From Meandrina meandrites (Eukaryota; Cnidaria; Anthozoa; Scleractinia; Meandrinidae): DNA of 64,000 nt. The position numbers were made by a program, and so were the translations under genes. Where the stretch lies: assembly GCA_963693305.1 (NCBI GenBank), contig OY855903.1, forward strand, positions 21,521,755 to 21,585,754, read 5' to 3'. The notes under the pieces were generated by a model. That model made no database searches and was not told where the DNA came from. It was given only the letters and a program-made list of their open reading frames with translations. This document shows positions 11,470 through 24,493 of the stretch, in pieces. Each line of letters starts with the position of its first letter. Positions within the stretch are counted from its first letter, which is position 1.

Positions 11470-13079
11470 TTAAGCCTGTGGGGGTGGTACCTCTTCCACA
11501 TGAATCCGGGACACTGAGTTCCAGCCCGTATATGCGTCAGCAGATCCGTAACCAGCACAGTTACCGACCCACAATTCCACGCGCACAAGGCCTTTGGGTA
11601 CTCTTTCACACACTCCTTCGATTTGTCGCACGCGGTGCAAATCCTTCTTACCGCTAGATCCTTGTACCATGTAGACTACGCCGTCAATAGCTGCAGGAAC
11701 CGAGCACTCTGCACCGTTGAATTTGAAATACCATCGTCTGCAACATGCATGGCAGTTATAGATGCGAAGAGGACCGTTCCAGAAAACACGCAGTCCCGTA
11801 TCGTCTGATATCTTCTTAAAAAGACATTCCTGCAAGTACAAACAATTAGAATTCCATTAATCCGTATTGCAAACGTGAAATCGAAAGTCTAGAGAAATGA
11901 ACTTTTATTCAAAGCCCTCTCAACGAAATAGCTGCTAGTTAGTGATCATTAATTTTTCTTGACTCGGTCAACGGGGTAAAGGCAGCCCATGCAGTTGAAC
12001 ACGGCACGGCGATGAACACGGCACCAACGTAGGACAACACTAGCTAGTGATCAGAGTGGAGGTTAGGCCTGAAACTGGAGCTAGCAAATCCCGTCTGGCG
12101 CTTTAACCAGTTTGTCAGTATGTCTCTTTCGTGAATAGGTGATATTTGCTTTTTAGAGCATTACTCGATGTTATATTGTCTCAGACTATGCAGCCTCACA
12201 ACTGTATTTTACTGAAGAACGCAAGAAAATCTTACTGCAGCAAACGAAAACCGTTGTCTATTGCTCGTCATTTGGCACACATCTTAGTACGTAGATGCAC
12301 GAGAAAACACATTCCAAAACGAAATCAAGCTTCAAGCTAGATATTTACCTTGATGAATCCATTGTCTATTCCATTATTGAGATTAGTAAACACGCACTGC
12401 TTCCAGTTACGTCCGGATGTCCCTGGAGGCCCCTGAGGGCCTGGAGGGCCAGGGCCTCCCACATTGCCTGCATCACCTTTGTTCCCTGGTGGGCCAGTTG
12501 GGCCTAGTGCTCCTTGAGGTCCCTGACTGCCGGGTGAACCCGCAACACCAGCCGGTCCCGCAGGTCCAGGGCTTCCTGGAATACCCGGAATTCCTGGTGC
12601 ACAACAACAGGTATCTGGTGGCTTTGTTGGAGGTGTCTAAAATAGAAGAAAGAGCTAATTAAAGTGCTACGCGCCTTACCGTTGCGTCTTGATAAAGTTT
12701 TCGATTAGTTTTTGACAACTTTTTAGCGCCTGTCACAAATTTCTAATGGCTTTCGTTTGAACTCGCCAATAAAAGTGCAAGAACTGTGAGATCAAATGAA
12801 ATCCGCCTTTTTCACTTCCCGGATTGGCCAGTTAAAACAGAAGCCATCAGAAAGTTGTCAAAAAAGATACCAAAAAGTTGTCAAAAAGTAATCAAAAACG
12901 TTTTTACAACGGTAAGGCGCGTAGCACTGTAAACGGTTAGCGTAAACAGTTCTTTTTTTCTGAATAGTGATCCTACGGCTTAAACTTACCGGAATTTCAT
13001 GGTTTTGTAGTTGTTCAGAGCTGGATAGTAGTAGAAGCATAACAACGAGGGCAAGTTGAATGGCTGACATCATTGGCAT
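11470..13079 (-). CDS. CTHRC1-like: CTHRC1-like secreted short collagen, gene 2
   Basis: Minus-strand exons 13079-12990, 12636-12349 and 11829-11470, phase 0 throughout, give 245 residues, almost the length of vertebrate CTHRC1. Residues 1-21 form a signal peptide ([18 protein letters not shown]...). Exon 2 starts [12 protein letters not shown], then about 20 Gly-X-Y triplets (45-104), then NWKQCVF. Exon 3 has [37 protein letters not shown] and [12 protein letters not shown], the CTHRC1 C-terminal hallmarks. Splice sites are canonical (CCG|gtaagt, AAG|gtaaat; acceptors ttttag and ttgcag). This is the most compact copy, with no foldback insertion. The Cys-Cys-Cys just before the collagen could cross-link a trimer; that is an inference. 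The first ATG is used because the run MPMM precedes the hydrophobic core and an acceptor-like catcag lies just upstream. Confidence 0.92.
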
Positions 13080-13845
13080 TTTCTGATGAACCCATGCGGA
13101 GAGTAAGAGTCAGTTTGCTGAACCGTTCCACCAGGAATTAAGTAATGCTTTTTGAAATGTATAAAACTACATTCAAATAGAAGGGAACCTCAGAATAATA
13201 TTTGACCAAAGCAAAAAAAAGGAAAAAAACACTAAAGAGATATTAGCAAACCGTGAAATAACAAGGATGGCTACGAGGAAGACTGAGCATGAGATAGACT
13301 GTTATTAACACACTTGGAAAATTTGGGCTAAATCTTTCAAGATCTGTCATCCAAACAAAATCCTGGCGTAGTGTTAAAACAAAAATCACTTCAAAATATA
13401 GGAAAAAAAAACAGGAAAGGTCAGGTATTTATATTTTCATCCAGCAAAACTTTGTTGCCATTGATACTAGTAAGAGACCGAACTTGGTCACTTTAAATGT
13501 CTTAATGTTAATGTAACTCTAAGAAAAATGGGAAATGATTTGAGAGCTAAAAGTGTTAATCAATTAACCTTGGATTTTATTATTTGGTCGCAATGTACAG
13601 GTGATAAGTGATTTAAGTAAAATCATTAGATTCCGCCAAGTTTTGACTAAAACACTAGATCAAGCAAGCTTATTTGGCATCACAATATCACAGCAACATC
13701 CGACAAAGTCTATGGAGATTTGAGAATTAATCATTGGGGTTTCTGCGATGTTTTCAGGTAAGGTAAGGTAATGTCTGTGTTCGAGTGGACTTATCCATCA
13801 GGCTGGCACGTATCTCCAGTTTCCATGACATGAAGTGGCTTGGAT
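13080..13845. other. Upstream flank of CTHRC1-like gene 2
   Basis: No coding sequence is seen. By analogy with genes 1, 3 and 4, the acceptor-like catcag just above the ATG suggests a non-coding exon further upstream on the minus strand, but it could not be located. Confidence 0.3.
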
Positions 13846-14000
13846 TATTTCTACTCTACCCCAGATGGGATTCTCGTCCATCGAAGGGTTACCCCTCCCC
13901 TCCCCCAGAATTTAATTCACCGATGTCCATTTATATTCCTGCGTGGAGAGAGGCACTGTAATTTGCCAAAGAACACAGCACAGTATAAAGTATGCGAGTA
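13846..14000. repeat. Dispersed invertebrate repeat ('cagggttaccc' family)
   Basis: The phrases tgggattctcgtccatcg, agggttacccctcccc, ccatttatattcctgcgtgg and gccaaagaacaca occur in this order. The same order, on one strand or the other, is seen at about 28690-28860, 46990-47115 and 58475-58570. An open frame across it is not a gene. Confidence 0.55.
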
Positions 14001-15079
14001 TGAGAATGTATCACGATATACTGCAAGGTGCCCAGGGAATGTGTACCTTGCCGTCAATGTGTGTAAACTACTTTGTCAACAGCGAACCTTACAATATCAT
14101 CACTATATTGTAAAATTATATTGTTCCTGAACAAAGCAGGCAAACGTGCCGATACACGCATGTTTGAAAAAAAGCCCTCATTAAAGACACTTCGGATGTA
14201 TCGATAAAAACCCGGTTTTGCAGATAACTTCACCAGATTGACACTGAAAACTATATTGATCAATGAATAGTTTTGTATGATGTTAATCCAGTCGTAATGA
14301 ATTACGTGCTAGAAACACACTTGGTGGTTTTAATTCCATTTTGTCAAGATGTACGTAGTTAGCTTTAGTTTGTCATTTCTTTCGTTTCGTGAGACGATCC
14401 ATCTTATATTTTCTCGATATATAGAGAGAGGAAAAGGATAAATCTTGTCGAGATTGGCTTTTGTTTTTCTTATCTTGATGTTTGCTTTTTATCTTCGAGT
14501 TATAGCTGGTTGCACATAATGTTGTTCGAGACACACCCATATACTATTTCAACGAACAGTAGGGCACGAAAGAGTAGGGCACGAAGTTCCCGGTGTTGTG
14601 GACTGGTCTTTGCCCATTGTGCTGTTGAAATGCTCGGAGACATTAGCTGTTAAAGCTACTCTACAATCCGAGGGTAAATAAAGTATTCACTTCACACTTC
14701 ACACTTCACTTCAACAATATGAAAACGATCTTTGGACTTAGAATCTGTGACCACCTACAGTAGGTATTTTTAAGAACCTTTGGCCAAGAATGATTCGAAT
14801 CGCCAAAGTTATCATAAATGTTGGAATCTTTGGAATTAATGGTTCCTACAGTTCATTTCACGAGGATTTCATTAGGTTCGTATCAAGAAATGGTCTATTG
14901 TTCCAGCCCAACGTCTCACATAAAGCATTAAACAATAGTCCTTTTGTTCTAGGTAGCTCTTAGGAACTTTGGCCGAAGCTAAGCGGAAAAGCTCGTGACT
15001 AATCGGAAAATTTTCGACATGACAATTTTGCTGCCTTGGGGGAGTGGGAGGCGTAAATTTGCACTTGTCAGATCAATTT
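14001..15079. other. Intergenic DNA, no gene seen
   Basis: Nothing coding is supported. A short direct repeat (agtagggcacga twice) lies near 14560-14585, and a 'cacttcacacttcac' run near 14690-14710. Confidence 0.3.
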
Positions 15080-15370
15080 TTATACTTTTGAAGACTGTAC
15101 GCGAACCAACGCTTTGAACATGAAGCCTCGCTTAACTTTTTATCCATATACTAAAGACTCGAACCAGCGCTTTGAACATGAAACCTCGCTTAACTTTTTA
15201 TCCATATACTAAAGGCTCGAACCATCGATTTAAACATGAAACCTCGCTTAACTTATTATTCATACTTGTGAAGACGCAAATCAACGCTTTGAACATGAAA
15301 CCTCGCTTAACTTTTTATCCATATAGTAAAGACGCAAATAAACGCTTTGAACATGAAACCTCGCTTAATT
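15080..15370. repeat. 58 bp minisatellite, about five units
   Basis: The phrase tttgaacatgaa (one variant tttaaacatgaa) begins at 15113, 15171, 15229, 15288 and 15346, a spacing of 58-59 bp. Each unit continues with cctcgcttaact and atccatat. Because 58 is not a multiple of three, the open frame across it is incidental. Confidence 0.85.
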
Positions 15371-17449
15371 TAACAACAGAAAATCGATCTATTTGTTTCT
15401 TGTGGTATGATGCTTATGAATGTACAATCTTAGCTACTTTTACCCAGTGTGAATAAACAAAACCACACCTGTATGTCCACTCACCTGTGAAGTGCTCCAC
15501 CTACAGCTTGTTGTATTTGGATAATCATGTGGCTAGCTCGACAACGGCTACTTTTAATAGTTTCACAAACCAATCAAATGACAGTAACGTGATTGGACAA
15601 ACTGATAACAACATCACCTGATCACTACTGATTTGTGTTACGTTTAGATAGTTTGTGTTTATTTTTGGTTTTAAATATTGTACTTCTTTGAGTGGAAGTT
15701 GATGTGAGTGTTACAAGAGGTGTCTCTAATCAATTTTAAGTACCGAGGTATTCCTGGAATGCACTGTTAAGATACACGGATACTCCGGTCGAGACAATAT
15801 TAATTTCAGTGGTTAATTCCATTTTTTTTTTCGTGGGCGAAAATGAACGCGGAGAAACTAGAAAATATTTCCTAATGGAGGATTCTGTAACTGTCGAATA
15901 GCTAATATAACCGTTGACTTACCAGTAGTTTTCATTTTTTATGCAAACTTAATTCGAACAAGCAACGAGAGAACCTAATATTGTCACTGCAAGAAAATAG
16001 AGCACGACTCTGTCCGAATATAAAGCAGGAGGCGTGTTGTTTATAATGCTAAAGTCATCAGGCATAAAATTTAAAAAAAAAATAGCGTAATAATCGTACG
16101 CACCTGCATGATAATGACGCCATCGTGTCTCACTTAAGGACAGAACCTGGAAGAGCCGATAAAAGTCACAAATTATCGATCTTAAAAAATGCAGTTCGGA
16201 AACGCAGTTTGACTTTGTCGATGTAAAAGAAAGATTTCAAAGAATGTAAGATTTGCTTAGGGTCGTAATGAATGAAAGGACGGTTTGTTGTATCATGATT
16301 TTTACGTATCGTGCGTTCATCGAAGAGGAGTCGAATAGATTATAAATGTAATCGAGATTGAGATTATTGTCAATGAATATTGTTTAAGTGTTGCGATATG
16401 CTGAACAGCGAAATTGACATAACGGTCGGTAGATAACTAAAATGGGTAACTTGCACTTGTTCGTTAATTTGAGTTACTGGTTTGAGCTGGTCATGGAGTT
16501 TTCAAAGCTTTCATAACTCAGTTGTTATTCCTTAAACTTTTATTCCATTTGGATCCTGCATTCATGAGCGCAAAAAATGTCATTATCATGAGAAAAACGT
16601 TTTATCTTCCTTTTCATTGGCCGAGAGTCTACCACGTGATCTGCAAATAACTTCCTTCAAATTAATGTAATTGTGCGCATTACTGCGACTTTTCTGCAAA
16701 TAATATTCTGCTCATGCGTAGTTGTGTCCATTTCCAAGAAAAATGGCAGCTTGTTTTGCAGATTTATCAGAGAACGATTTGACAATTTTATATCCTACCA
16801 TAGCGCCAAAAACAAGCTGCCTCGGTGATCGAAGTAAAACAATTATTCACTCGGTTAGACTAATTGTTCTGCTTCTCACTCGAAACCCAAAAAAGTTAGC
16901 TCAACCTCTTCCAATAATTGTTCAATTATTATAATGGAAAACCTAATAGAAAGCCGGGATTGAGATGGCAGCTACTGACGTTTCTGTGAGCACGTAAGTC
17001 AGTCTGCTGAATAAGAAAAGAAAGCAAGAAGTAAAAACTTAGGGAAACTGTTGATACAAATACCAACTATGAATGAGAGTCTCCTTGTAGTTTATGCCCG
17101 TCCATATTTGTTTAAAGTACTGAACCCGCATTAAACCCGGCTATACTCTGCAATCTATTTTAATGGGTTAGGAAGCAGGTTCTTTATGGTCTTATGCGCC
17201 CATGAGCACGGGGAGGATTGAGTGAGTTGATGCCGAAGGGGGTGGGGGAGGGGGATGATACTGGAGTCAACGAAACACAAATTTGGTATCCCATTCCGAC
17301 ATTCAGTCCAGTTTAGTTATGACAATCATGTGAATCTTCCAATTCTCTTGTGCAAAACTTCTATCAAATGCCAAAACATTGAATTTGTGTTTGACAGATA
17401 ATTAAAAAAAACGGCTCCTACATATCTTATAAAGCTGACCCCCATGCTC
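15371..17449. other. Intergenic DNA, no confident feature
   Basis: The only frame of note is 16743-16934 on the plus strand (63 residues starting MAACFADLSENDL). Its start resembles N-terminal exons of some recombinase-type mobile-element proteins, but no catalytic domain follows, so it is not called. The remainder shows nothing. Confidence 0.3.
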
Positions 17450-20400
17450 TAAAATGAGACTGTTCACGGGCAAATATATCATAATGGTAGGTTTCCCGCC
17501 CCCTCCTTTGACTTTTGCCTACCCACCCCCTCCTGAAACATATATTTACAATGCGGACAAAATTCCTTTTCTATTTATCCTCAACATGGTTCTTTATTTA
17601 TGCTCGATTTTAATTACGACGAGTAAAAGCTTTGACGGCAAACACATTCGCAAAGCTATGAAGCTGTTCAATCGAATGGTGTAGAAACATTTTCTGTGCA
17701 GTGACTTTGCTTCAAGGTGTGAAGTTGCACACACAGTTTTCGTCCAATGGTCGACTGCATGTAAGATGTCAGAGCCGTTTGGTCTGTTATAGCGGCCTAT
17801 AAACGTGGGAAAAACCCAACCAACCTTAACCAAGCAAACTTGCATTTTATTACTTACCAACACACAGAGACACGTCAATGTCCACTGTAGCAGACAAAGA
17901 ATGATACTTAAATACTATATGTACAGTGAACTGATCTGCATTGCTTTGTTCGGGGTCACTTCGGAGGTTGTAAAAAAGCTCAGTGTCAGTAACAGGTTGA
18001 GTATAGTTTGCACGGCTAAAGCTGCCGTAAGATGTTTCAACTTTACGTTCTGAAAGCTCTTACCTTACTCACTAATTGTTTGTGAAAAAATTTACAGATT
18101 ATAAATAAAAACAAAAAGTACTCAAGTTAATTGCAATTAGCCAAACTTTTTTCCGTAAACTTCCCTCGTTTAATATCATATTGCGTAAGTTGTATAAAGA
18201 TATTTCCACATGGGAGTACGACTTTCGAATTTCAATTCAATTGTGTTCTCAGCGACCTCACTCCTCCCTGTTGCTGGAGTTGAAAAGGAGACTATTGGTA
18301 CGAGATTGGTGTGAAATGTGACGATCCAATGTAAAAAAGCCAGGTTTAAAAAGACATACTCGTACTAAATCTCCTACTCGTACTCCGATCTGAAGGTCCC
18401 TATTCTTAGAAGGTTTCTGCAACCACGGATGATTCTTTTTTTTCCATATTGAAAAAGAGCAAAACAAGACCATTTTTCTTCGGTATCTACCTCTAATTAG
18501 GATCCTTTGAGTGGAGATGCTATGTGTGACGTCGGAGTGTTTAGGTACGTCACTAAGCGCGCGCGGGGTCCGTGTGATGACGTCATTAAACGCGAGAGAA
18601 GCGTTGTAAGAACGACACTAAATGCAGGCGGAGCTTACATCATAGAGGCTGCTGGGACTGGTGAATAGCATAGGTATCTTTTCCATAGTTTTTGCCTATG
18701 TGCTTAGCGTTACCCAGCACTGTTAAGCTGAGTTATCGTAAATGTTTGCAAAGCAAGTCATGGCTTGTGAATCAGAACAAAGAAGTACTCAAGTTACGTG
18801 CAATTAGCATTACTTTTTCCGTGTTCGTAAACCCCTAAACGACCTCCGCTTAACAATATAATTATCATTGTCTCAGTTTGTATAAAAATAATGCAAAAGA
18901 AATATTAAATGTATAGATTCCTTGCGACCATAGCCTCCTACTTAGACTTTCTTTTGGCACGTCACGCAATCTTCCCTCTCAAAGAAAGAGAATACACGTA
19001 TACACAAATACGAACCCTGACGACCATTGACAATATAGTAAAACTAGAAGTAATCATGGATTATGGGGGTGCGTTCGAGAGTCTCTCATGCGAGAAGAAA
19101 TTAGAAGGCAATTAATTGCGTTACATCAACGTCAACAATACTACGACAAATGAATATTCAATGTACGTAACTTACCGATGAGAGCGAAGACAACAACTGC
19201 AAAACGAACAACCATAAAGTCAACAACTCCCCCAAAACGTCGAATCAACGTCGAGTTCGTACCAGTTTCCGGCCGAGACGAGATACGCGAAAACGAGGCC
19301 ACGAGTACCAGTTTCCCGGCCGAGTACCCCTTAAAAAACCGAGCGGGGTGGACTTTTTACAAACTTCACACGAAATCTCAAAATTTCCTGGCTGTACATG
19401 ATTAGGTGGCGTTCTCGTTCCTCGAACGCAATAAAACCAGTTTTTTGCATTTTCTCCAGATTGTTGTGACGTGTGTTCTGACTTCAGAATTGATCACTAA
19501 TTGTTTGTTCAAAACAAACTTAGAAGCTACGAATTTAATAGAACAAAAAAGTCCTTGAATCGAAAAAAGTTCCTTGTTTAATATCATTGGTTGTCAGTGT
19601 GTATAGAAATGTTAATTTGCACACAGTAACATCATTTATCTGCTGCGTCCTTTGGAGCCGGGAGGAGTCCGTCATGTTCTTAAGTTTGGTAAGTGAAATG
19701 AGTTACGTTCAGGTTAACTATTTCTCTCCCGCAGATAAAAAAACTCATGTAAGTTGCAGTGCACGCAGCTTCAGGTCCTGTCCACCGGTATCCGTTTTCG
19801 TTTGGAAACGCAACTTTTCAAAAACGCTCTCCAGAGTGGAAATTTTTGAAAACACTGTTTTCGTGGTAAGTGCTTGTGGATGGTGAAAAACGGCACTTTT
19901 AAAGGAATGTTTCACTGCTAACTTGCCTTTTTTAAAGGACTTATAGCATATTTCATTTCAGTGTTTTCTTTCAGATTTGTTCAAGCTAGCTTGTATTTTC
20001 AGAATACGATTTTATCAGCAGGGCTTCTTTTACCACCGGTCGCGTTAAACAGTCCACAAGCTAGACCTCTGTGGTTCTAAGTTATGTAAAAGTGCTTACT
20101 GATACAAATTTGTCGACCAAGCAAATCTAAAGAAAATGAAGGTCTGTTTTTTCTACAACGAAAACGGATTCACAAAAATGTAAGCGGATATGCGTGGACG
20201 GGGCTTCGGCGTGAAGTCCAAGAAGTCTTAATTAAACAGTGTATAAACTTCACTCGTTTTCATGAAAACATCTAAATTTGAGACTAAGGCCAAGCGTTCT
20301 TATTTCTTTTACGATTGGAGGTTTAAAACTCTCTCAAGACGTTCTTAAGGTACATGTTCTAAGCCTAAGTTGGGCTACAAACTGAGATGTTCTACATAGT

Positions 20401-21640
20401 GTATCATGCAATAAGAAGCAATATTATTAATGTTAAGGTATTTCCTTTTAACCACCGGGCTTAAATTGCACAGTTAGACCACAGGTTTGCATTTATTTAT
20501 AGCGGAGCCTCATAACTATCGTTCGAGGATAGAAATTGAAAAAGAACAAACCAGACCATTTTTCTTCGGTATCTACCTCTAATTAGGATCCTTTGAGTGG
20601 AGATGCGATGTGTGACGGCGGAGCGTTTAGGTACGTCACTGAGCGCGCGTGGTACGTGTGATGACGTCATTAAACGCGAGAGAAGCGTTGTAAGTGCGAC
20701 ACTAAATGCAGGCGGAGCGTACATCGCAGAGGCTGCTGGGTCTGGTGAAAAGCTTACGTATCTTTTCAATAGTTTTTGGCTATGTGCTTAGCGTTAACCA
20801 GCACGGTTAAGCTCTTGAGTTATCGTAAATGTTTGCAAAGGTTATGGCTTGTGAATCTGAACAAAGAAGTACTCAAGTTAAGTGTCATTAGCATTACTTT
20901 TTCCGTGTTCGTAAACCCCCAAACGACCTCCGCTTAACAATATAATTATCATTGTCTCAGTATCATGCAATAAGAAATAGAAATTGAGAAAACCATGCGT
21001 TTGAGTTTTCATGGTCATCGTGGCCAGCGGCATGGCTCGCGGGCACGTGCACCTAGCGACGACGACCTCGCCCAAAATGGCAGCCATACCCCAGAAAAAG
21101 CTTGACCTGGACATCTTACGTGTTTGATATTGACGATCCACCTTTCGTTAAAAGTTACCTATCGTGGAAGTTTTTAGGACACTGCAATTTTTTTTTAAAT
21201 CATGTTGAAAATCGACTAGGGATATTTCATTTCGCCTACACGAATCGATTGCGTGAAAGGGCGACAAAATCTTTGGCGGTTGCTCAACCGCGGGAATGAA
21301 AACTTGTGAAGAAATTGAGCAGCAGAAAATATTTATTCGTTATTATTTTTCACCCCTTCACTTCAGAGATTTTTTCTCACATCAAAAAAATGATCTGGAC
21401 ATTTCACATCAACTTAGACGAAGCCATTGCTTGAACATGGTTCTTTGTTTTATATTTGATTTTAATTATACGAAAAAAGCTTTGAGGACAAACCATTCGC
21501 AAAGTTGTGAAGTTGTTTAGGCGAATAGTGTCAAAAATATTTCTGTCCATTGACGGTGCTACAACATGTGCAGTTGCACACTCAGAGTCTTCGTGAAATG
21601 GTCGCCTGACTGTATGTAAGACGTTGTAAGTAAGGTGTTT
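17450..21640 (+). repeat. Array of degenerate promoter/first-exon-like modules
   Basis: Several diverged copies of a few-hundred-base module follow one another. Recurring landmarks are 'acatggttctttrttt', 'ttcgcaaagytatgaag', 'tcaagtta.gtgcaatta', 'tttttccgtgttcgtaaac', 'ttgtataaaaa' and 'ctgctgtgacca'. Examples: 17585-18215; 18470-18925 and 20553-20960 (a close pair, each with a full CRE, TGACGTCA, at 18578 and 20662); 19570-19690; 21438-21640. Related blocks continue through 22.9 kb and recur at 31.7-33.4 kb. No protein frame is conserved between modules. Bases 19250-19330 contain a separate short direct repeat (gtaccagtttcc). Confidence 0.6.
19570..19688 (+). promoter_or_regulatory. Diverged copy of the CTHRC1-like first-exon module
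   Basis: It has the same order as the module at 22740-22851: 'ttgtttaatatcattggttgtcagtgtgtata', a TATA-like tatagaaat at 19602, 'tttgcacacag', 'tctgctg', then a donor at 19689 (TTTG|gtaagtg). It could be an extra upstream first exon for CTHRC1-like gene 3 or a decayed one. Confidence 0.4.
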
Positions 21641-22739
21641 CACTCTCCTCTTCTGCAAAGCTCGTGGATTAATAACCACTCATTCTTTGTGAAAACAAAC
21701 ATACAGATTAGGAAATAAACCACTCAAGTAAGTGCAATTAACAAACTTTTTCCGTGTTCGTAAACCCACAAGTATTCCTCGTTAAATATCATATCGTGTC
21801 GGCTTGTATAAAAAATATTCGCACAGAGCAATATTAAATGTTTTGATCTGCTGTGACCACAGCCTGCTACGCAGCAGACGTTATTTTGGCTCATCACGCA
21901 ATCTTCCCTCTCCAAGAGGAAAGGTAACGCATGAGTGAAAAAAAAAAGAAAAATCATTTGTACGAGCACTGATAGCTCGCATTTTGCCCATCCAACATTG
22001 AAAGAGCAAAATAAGACCAATTTTCTTCCGTATCCGCCTGTAATTAGGATCCTAGGAGTGCTGCAAGTATGACACTAAATGCGTGCGGAGAGTACATCAC
22101 AGAGGCAGCTGACGCCGAAAAGAATAAGTTTCTTTATACTTTTTGCCTTATGTGCTATCCAGCACTGCAAAGCACTCGACTTGATCGCTGAATGTTTGCA
22201 AAACAAAGTTACTGCTCGTAGTACTCAAGTTAAGTGCAATAAGGACAACTTTTTTCGCCATTGCCCATTGCCCATTGCCTCTTATCTCGGTTTGTATAAA
22301 AATATATGTACAAAGCAATATTAAAAGAATTGATGCATTGCGACCATAGCTTCTTATGCAGACGTTTTTTTGCATGGTTCGTCACAGAGTTTTCCGCTCC
22401 AAGAACGCTAAAGGAAATAAACGGATGTAGAAATACGACCCCCTGACGTTTCCTATTAGCAAAATGAGACCAATTTTCTTCGGTAAAGTTCTGCGTTTTA
22501 TTCAGATTTTTTAAGCCAAAAGCGCATTTTTATGCTGATGAAGTCACCCTGGAAAAAAAAAACATTATAATTAAGTCATTACCATTTATATTTTAACTAT
22601 GGTCACATCGCTCTTTGCTTTAAGTGCTTCAGCAAAGCTCTTACGTAAATGATTACTTATTGTTCAAAACAAAGTTAACGGTTATGACTTAGAACAAAAA
22701 GCACTTGAGCATTTAAGTAATTGTTAACCGCAAAAAGTT

Positions 22740-22851
22740 CCTTGTTTAATATCATTGGTTGTCAGTGTGTATAAATTGATGTGTAATTTGCACACAGAAA
22801 CATAATTGATCTGCTGGGATCACTGGTGGGAAGGACGTATTCTAACGCTTG
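22740..22851 (+). promoter_or_regulatory. Predicted promoter and 5' UTR exon of CTHRC1-like gene 3
   Basis: TATAAAT at 22770-22776 is followed about 30 nt later by a likely start near 'cacacagaaac', and by a splice donor at 22852 (CTTG|gtaagtag). The coding exon of gene 3 begins with an acceptor at 24468-24469 and 24 nt of leader, so a spliced non-coding first exon is required; this is the nearest good candidate. The same module is preserved in front of gene 4 at 33250-33360. Transcription from here is inferred. Confidence 0.55.
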
Positions 22852-22865
22852 GTAAGTAGAGTTAC

Positions 22866-24467
22866 GTTCAGTTTAGTTTTATTCAGTCTTGCACAGCATG
22901 GTTCTTTAATTTGTCGCTTGCAAAACAGGCAAAAAAGTCAAGAAATGAAGGATAAAATGAATGTCTTCTTTGCAGACGTTCCGCTAGTACAAACTTGCCT
23001 TCCGCATCAACCACTGCAACGGCAACTTACACTTGCCGTCAGAATTAGCTGTTATTTCTTTGGAAAAAAATCCCTTTTTACCACGCGAACGACGAATATA
23101 ACCAATTTCAAATAATTTGGAAGGTGATTTTTTTTTTCCTTTCCTTTTTGTTTTGTTTCATGGGCACGTACGGAACGCAGATTTACTTTACATGCAAAAC
23201 TTTCGTTCAAGACCGACAAGCTATAGCTAGATGTTGTTCTCGACCTTATTCATCTCTCTCACCAGCGCAAAACGAGTCGGTTCAAAACCTGTTAGTGCTG
23301 AAACTGAGCCTCGATATCGTCGAAGCTAACTTGTTTCCCAACAGCTGATATGGCCCGGGTTTTAAACTACGGCTGAATATGTTTTTCACTTTTTATTTCT
23401 GGATCTCGTTTATTTCAGATTGTTATAACCGCTTGCAATTTCCAAAACTGCGTTTTTGCAGCATAAAAGCTTTTAATATTTTAATCTTGAATCATTTTAT
23501 ATCATATCGTGCATGAACAAATAAATGACGACTTTACTGTTTACCCCGATGAAATTTTTTCCGCATTGCGAGGCTAGCTACTCAATTACACAGTTTTGTT
23601 AACGTGTCCATCACCACATCACGTGTGCACACACCGGCCGGATAGTTCAGCTGCGTGTCTTTGACAAAATTTGAAAAAAAAAACTTTTATTCTGTAGTGA
23701 GGCTTGACTTGAGTAACAGTATCCGAGACATTCGAAACTCTTCAATTTACTCTCAAATTTGGATCAACACTTCACTTATGAATGAATGATCACTTCAAAA
23801 TCTATATCTGTTTTTTCCGCTTTGTATGAAAGTAGCTCATTGGTCGGCCGATGAATGACTTGCTAATGGTTCAGGGCATGATATGATGAAATACTATGTA
23901 TGCTAATTTGGACCAAGTTAATGGAATCACAAAAAGATTTATTTGGGTTACTGGTGTGATACTAATGGCAGCGTAGGCCTGTATTTGCTCCTTGTCATGA
24001 CGTCAAAATGTGGTAAGAACAAAGCTAAGTAGTGAAAGCGAATGACATTGATGGTAGAATCTAACTTTATTTCGTGTTCAATTTTTGGCAGTTTCATACT
24101 AAATACTGTAATTTTTCCCAAACTATTTTCGCCATAACTCGGTTATGAAAAACGCTACAAAGCTATAAGTTGGACAAAACATTATTTTCTGCCTCTTCTT
24201 TCACCTATTAGTTTCCGTCAGTGCTGTTCAAGCAGCCAAACAGTTTTTGCAGCGTTGACGGATGAAAGCCATCAATTTCCTCTGCTAACTCTTTCTAATT
24301 CAGATCTTCTGGGCAAGTTAAAATCATTCCCCTAGTTTACGCTCCTTTTTGATGGCTTACCATGCATATACGTGAATGGAGCTGGCAACACCTGTGGACA
24401 GGTGAAAAGCTAAGTTAATAGTTTTCTATTTATTTATTTATGTGCATATTAATCTTTATTTTTCTGT
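22866..24467 (+). other. Predicted intron 1 of CTHRC1-like gene 3
   Basis: No gene is seen. A diverged extra copy of 22960-23580 lies at 30560-31160. The sequence at 23514-23522 (tgaacaaat) is the empty target site of the large transposon found in the paralogous intron. Confidence 0.45.
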
Positions 24468-24493
24468 AGACTGAAACCACTAGATTGAATATC

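Noticed and set aside
13840..14130. 96-residue plus-strand frame
   Set aside because: Lies across a dispersed repeat seen three more times in the window.
16743..16934. 63-residue frame MAACFADLSENDL...
   Set aside because: The start is suggestive of a mobile-element protein exon, but no splice partner or catalytic domain was found.
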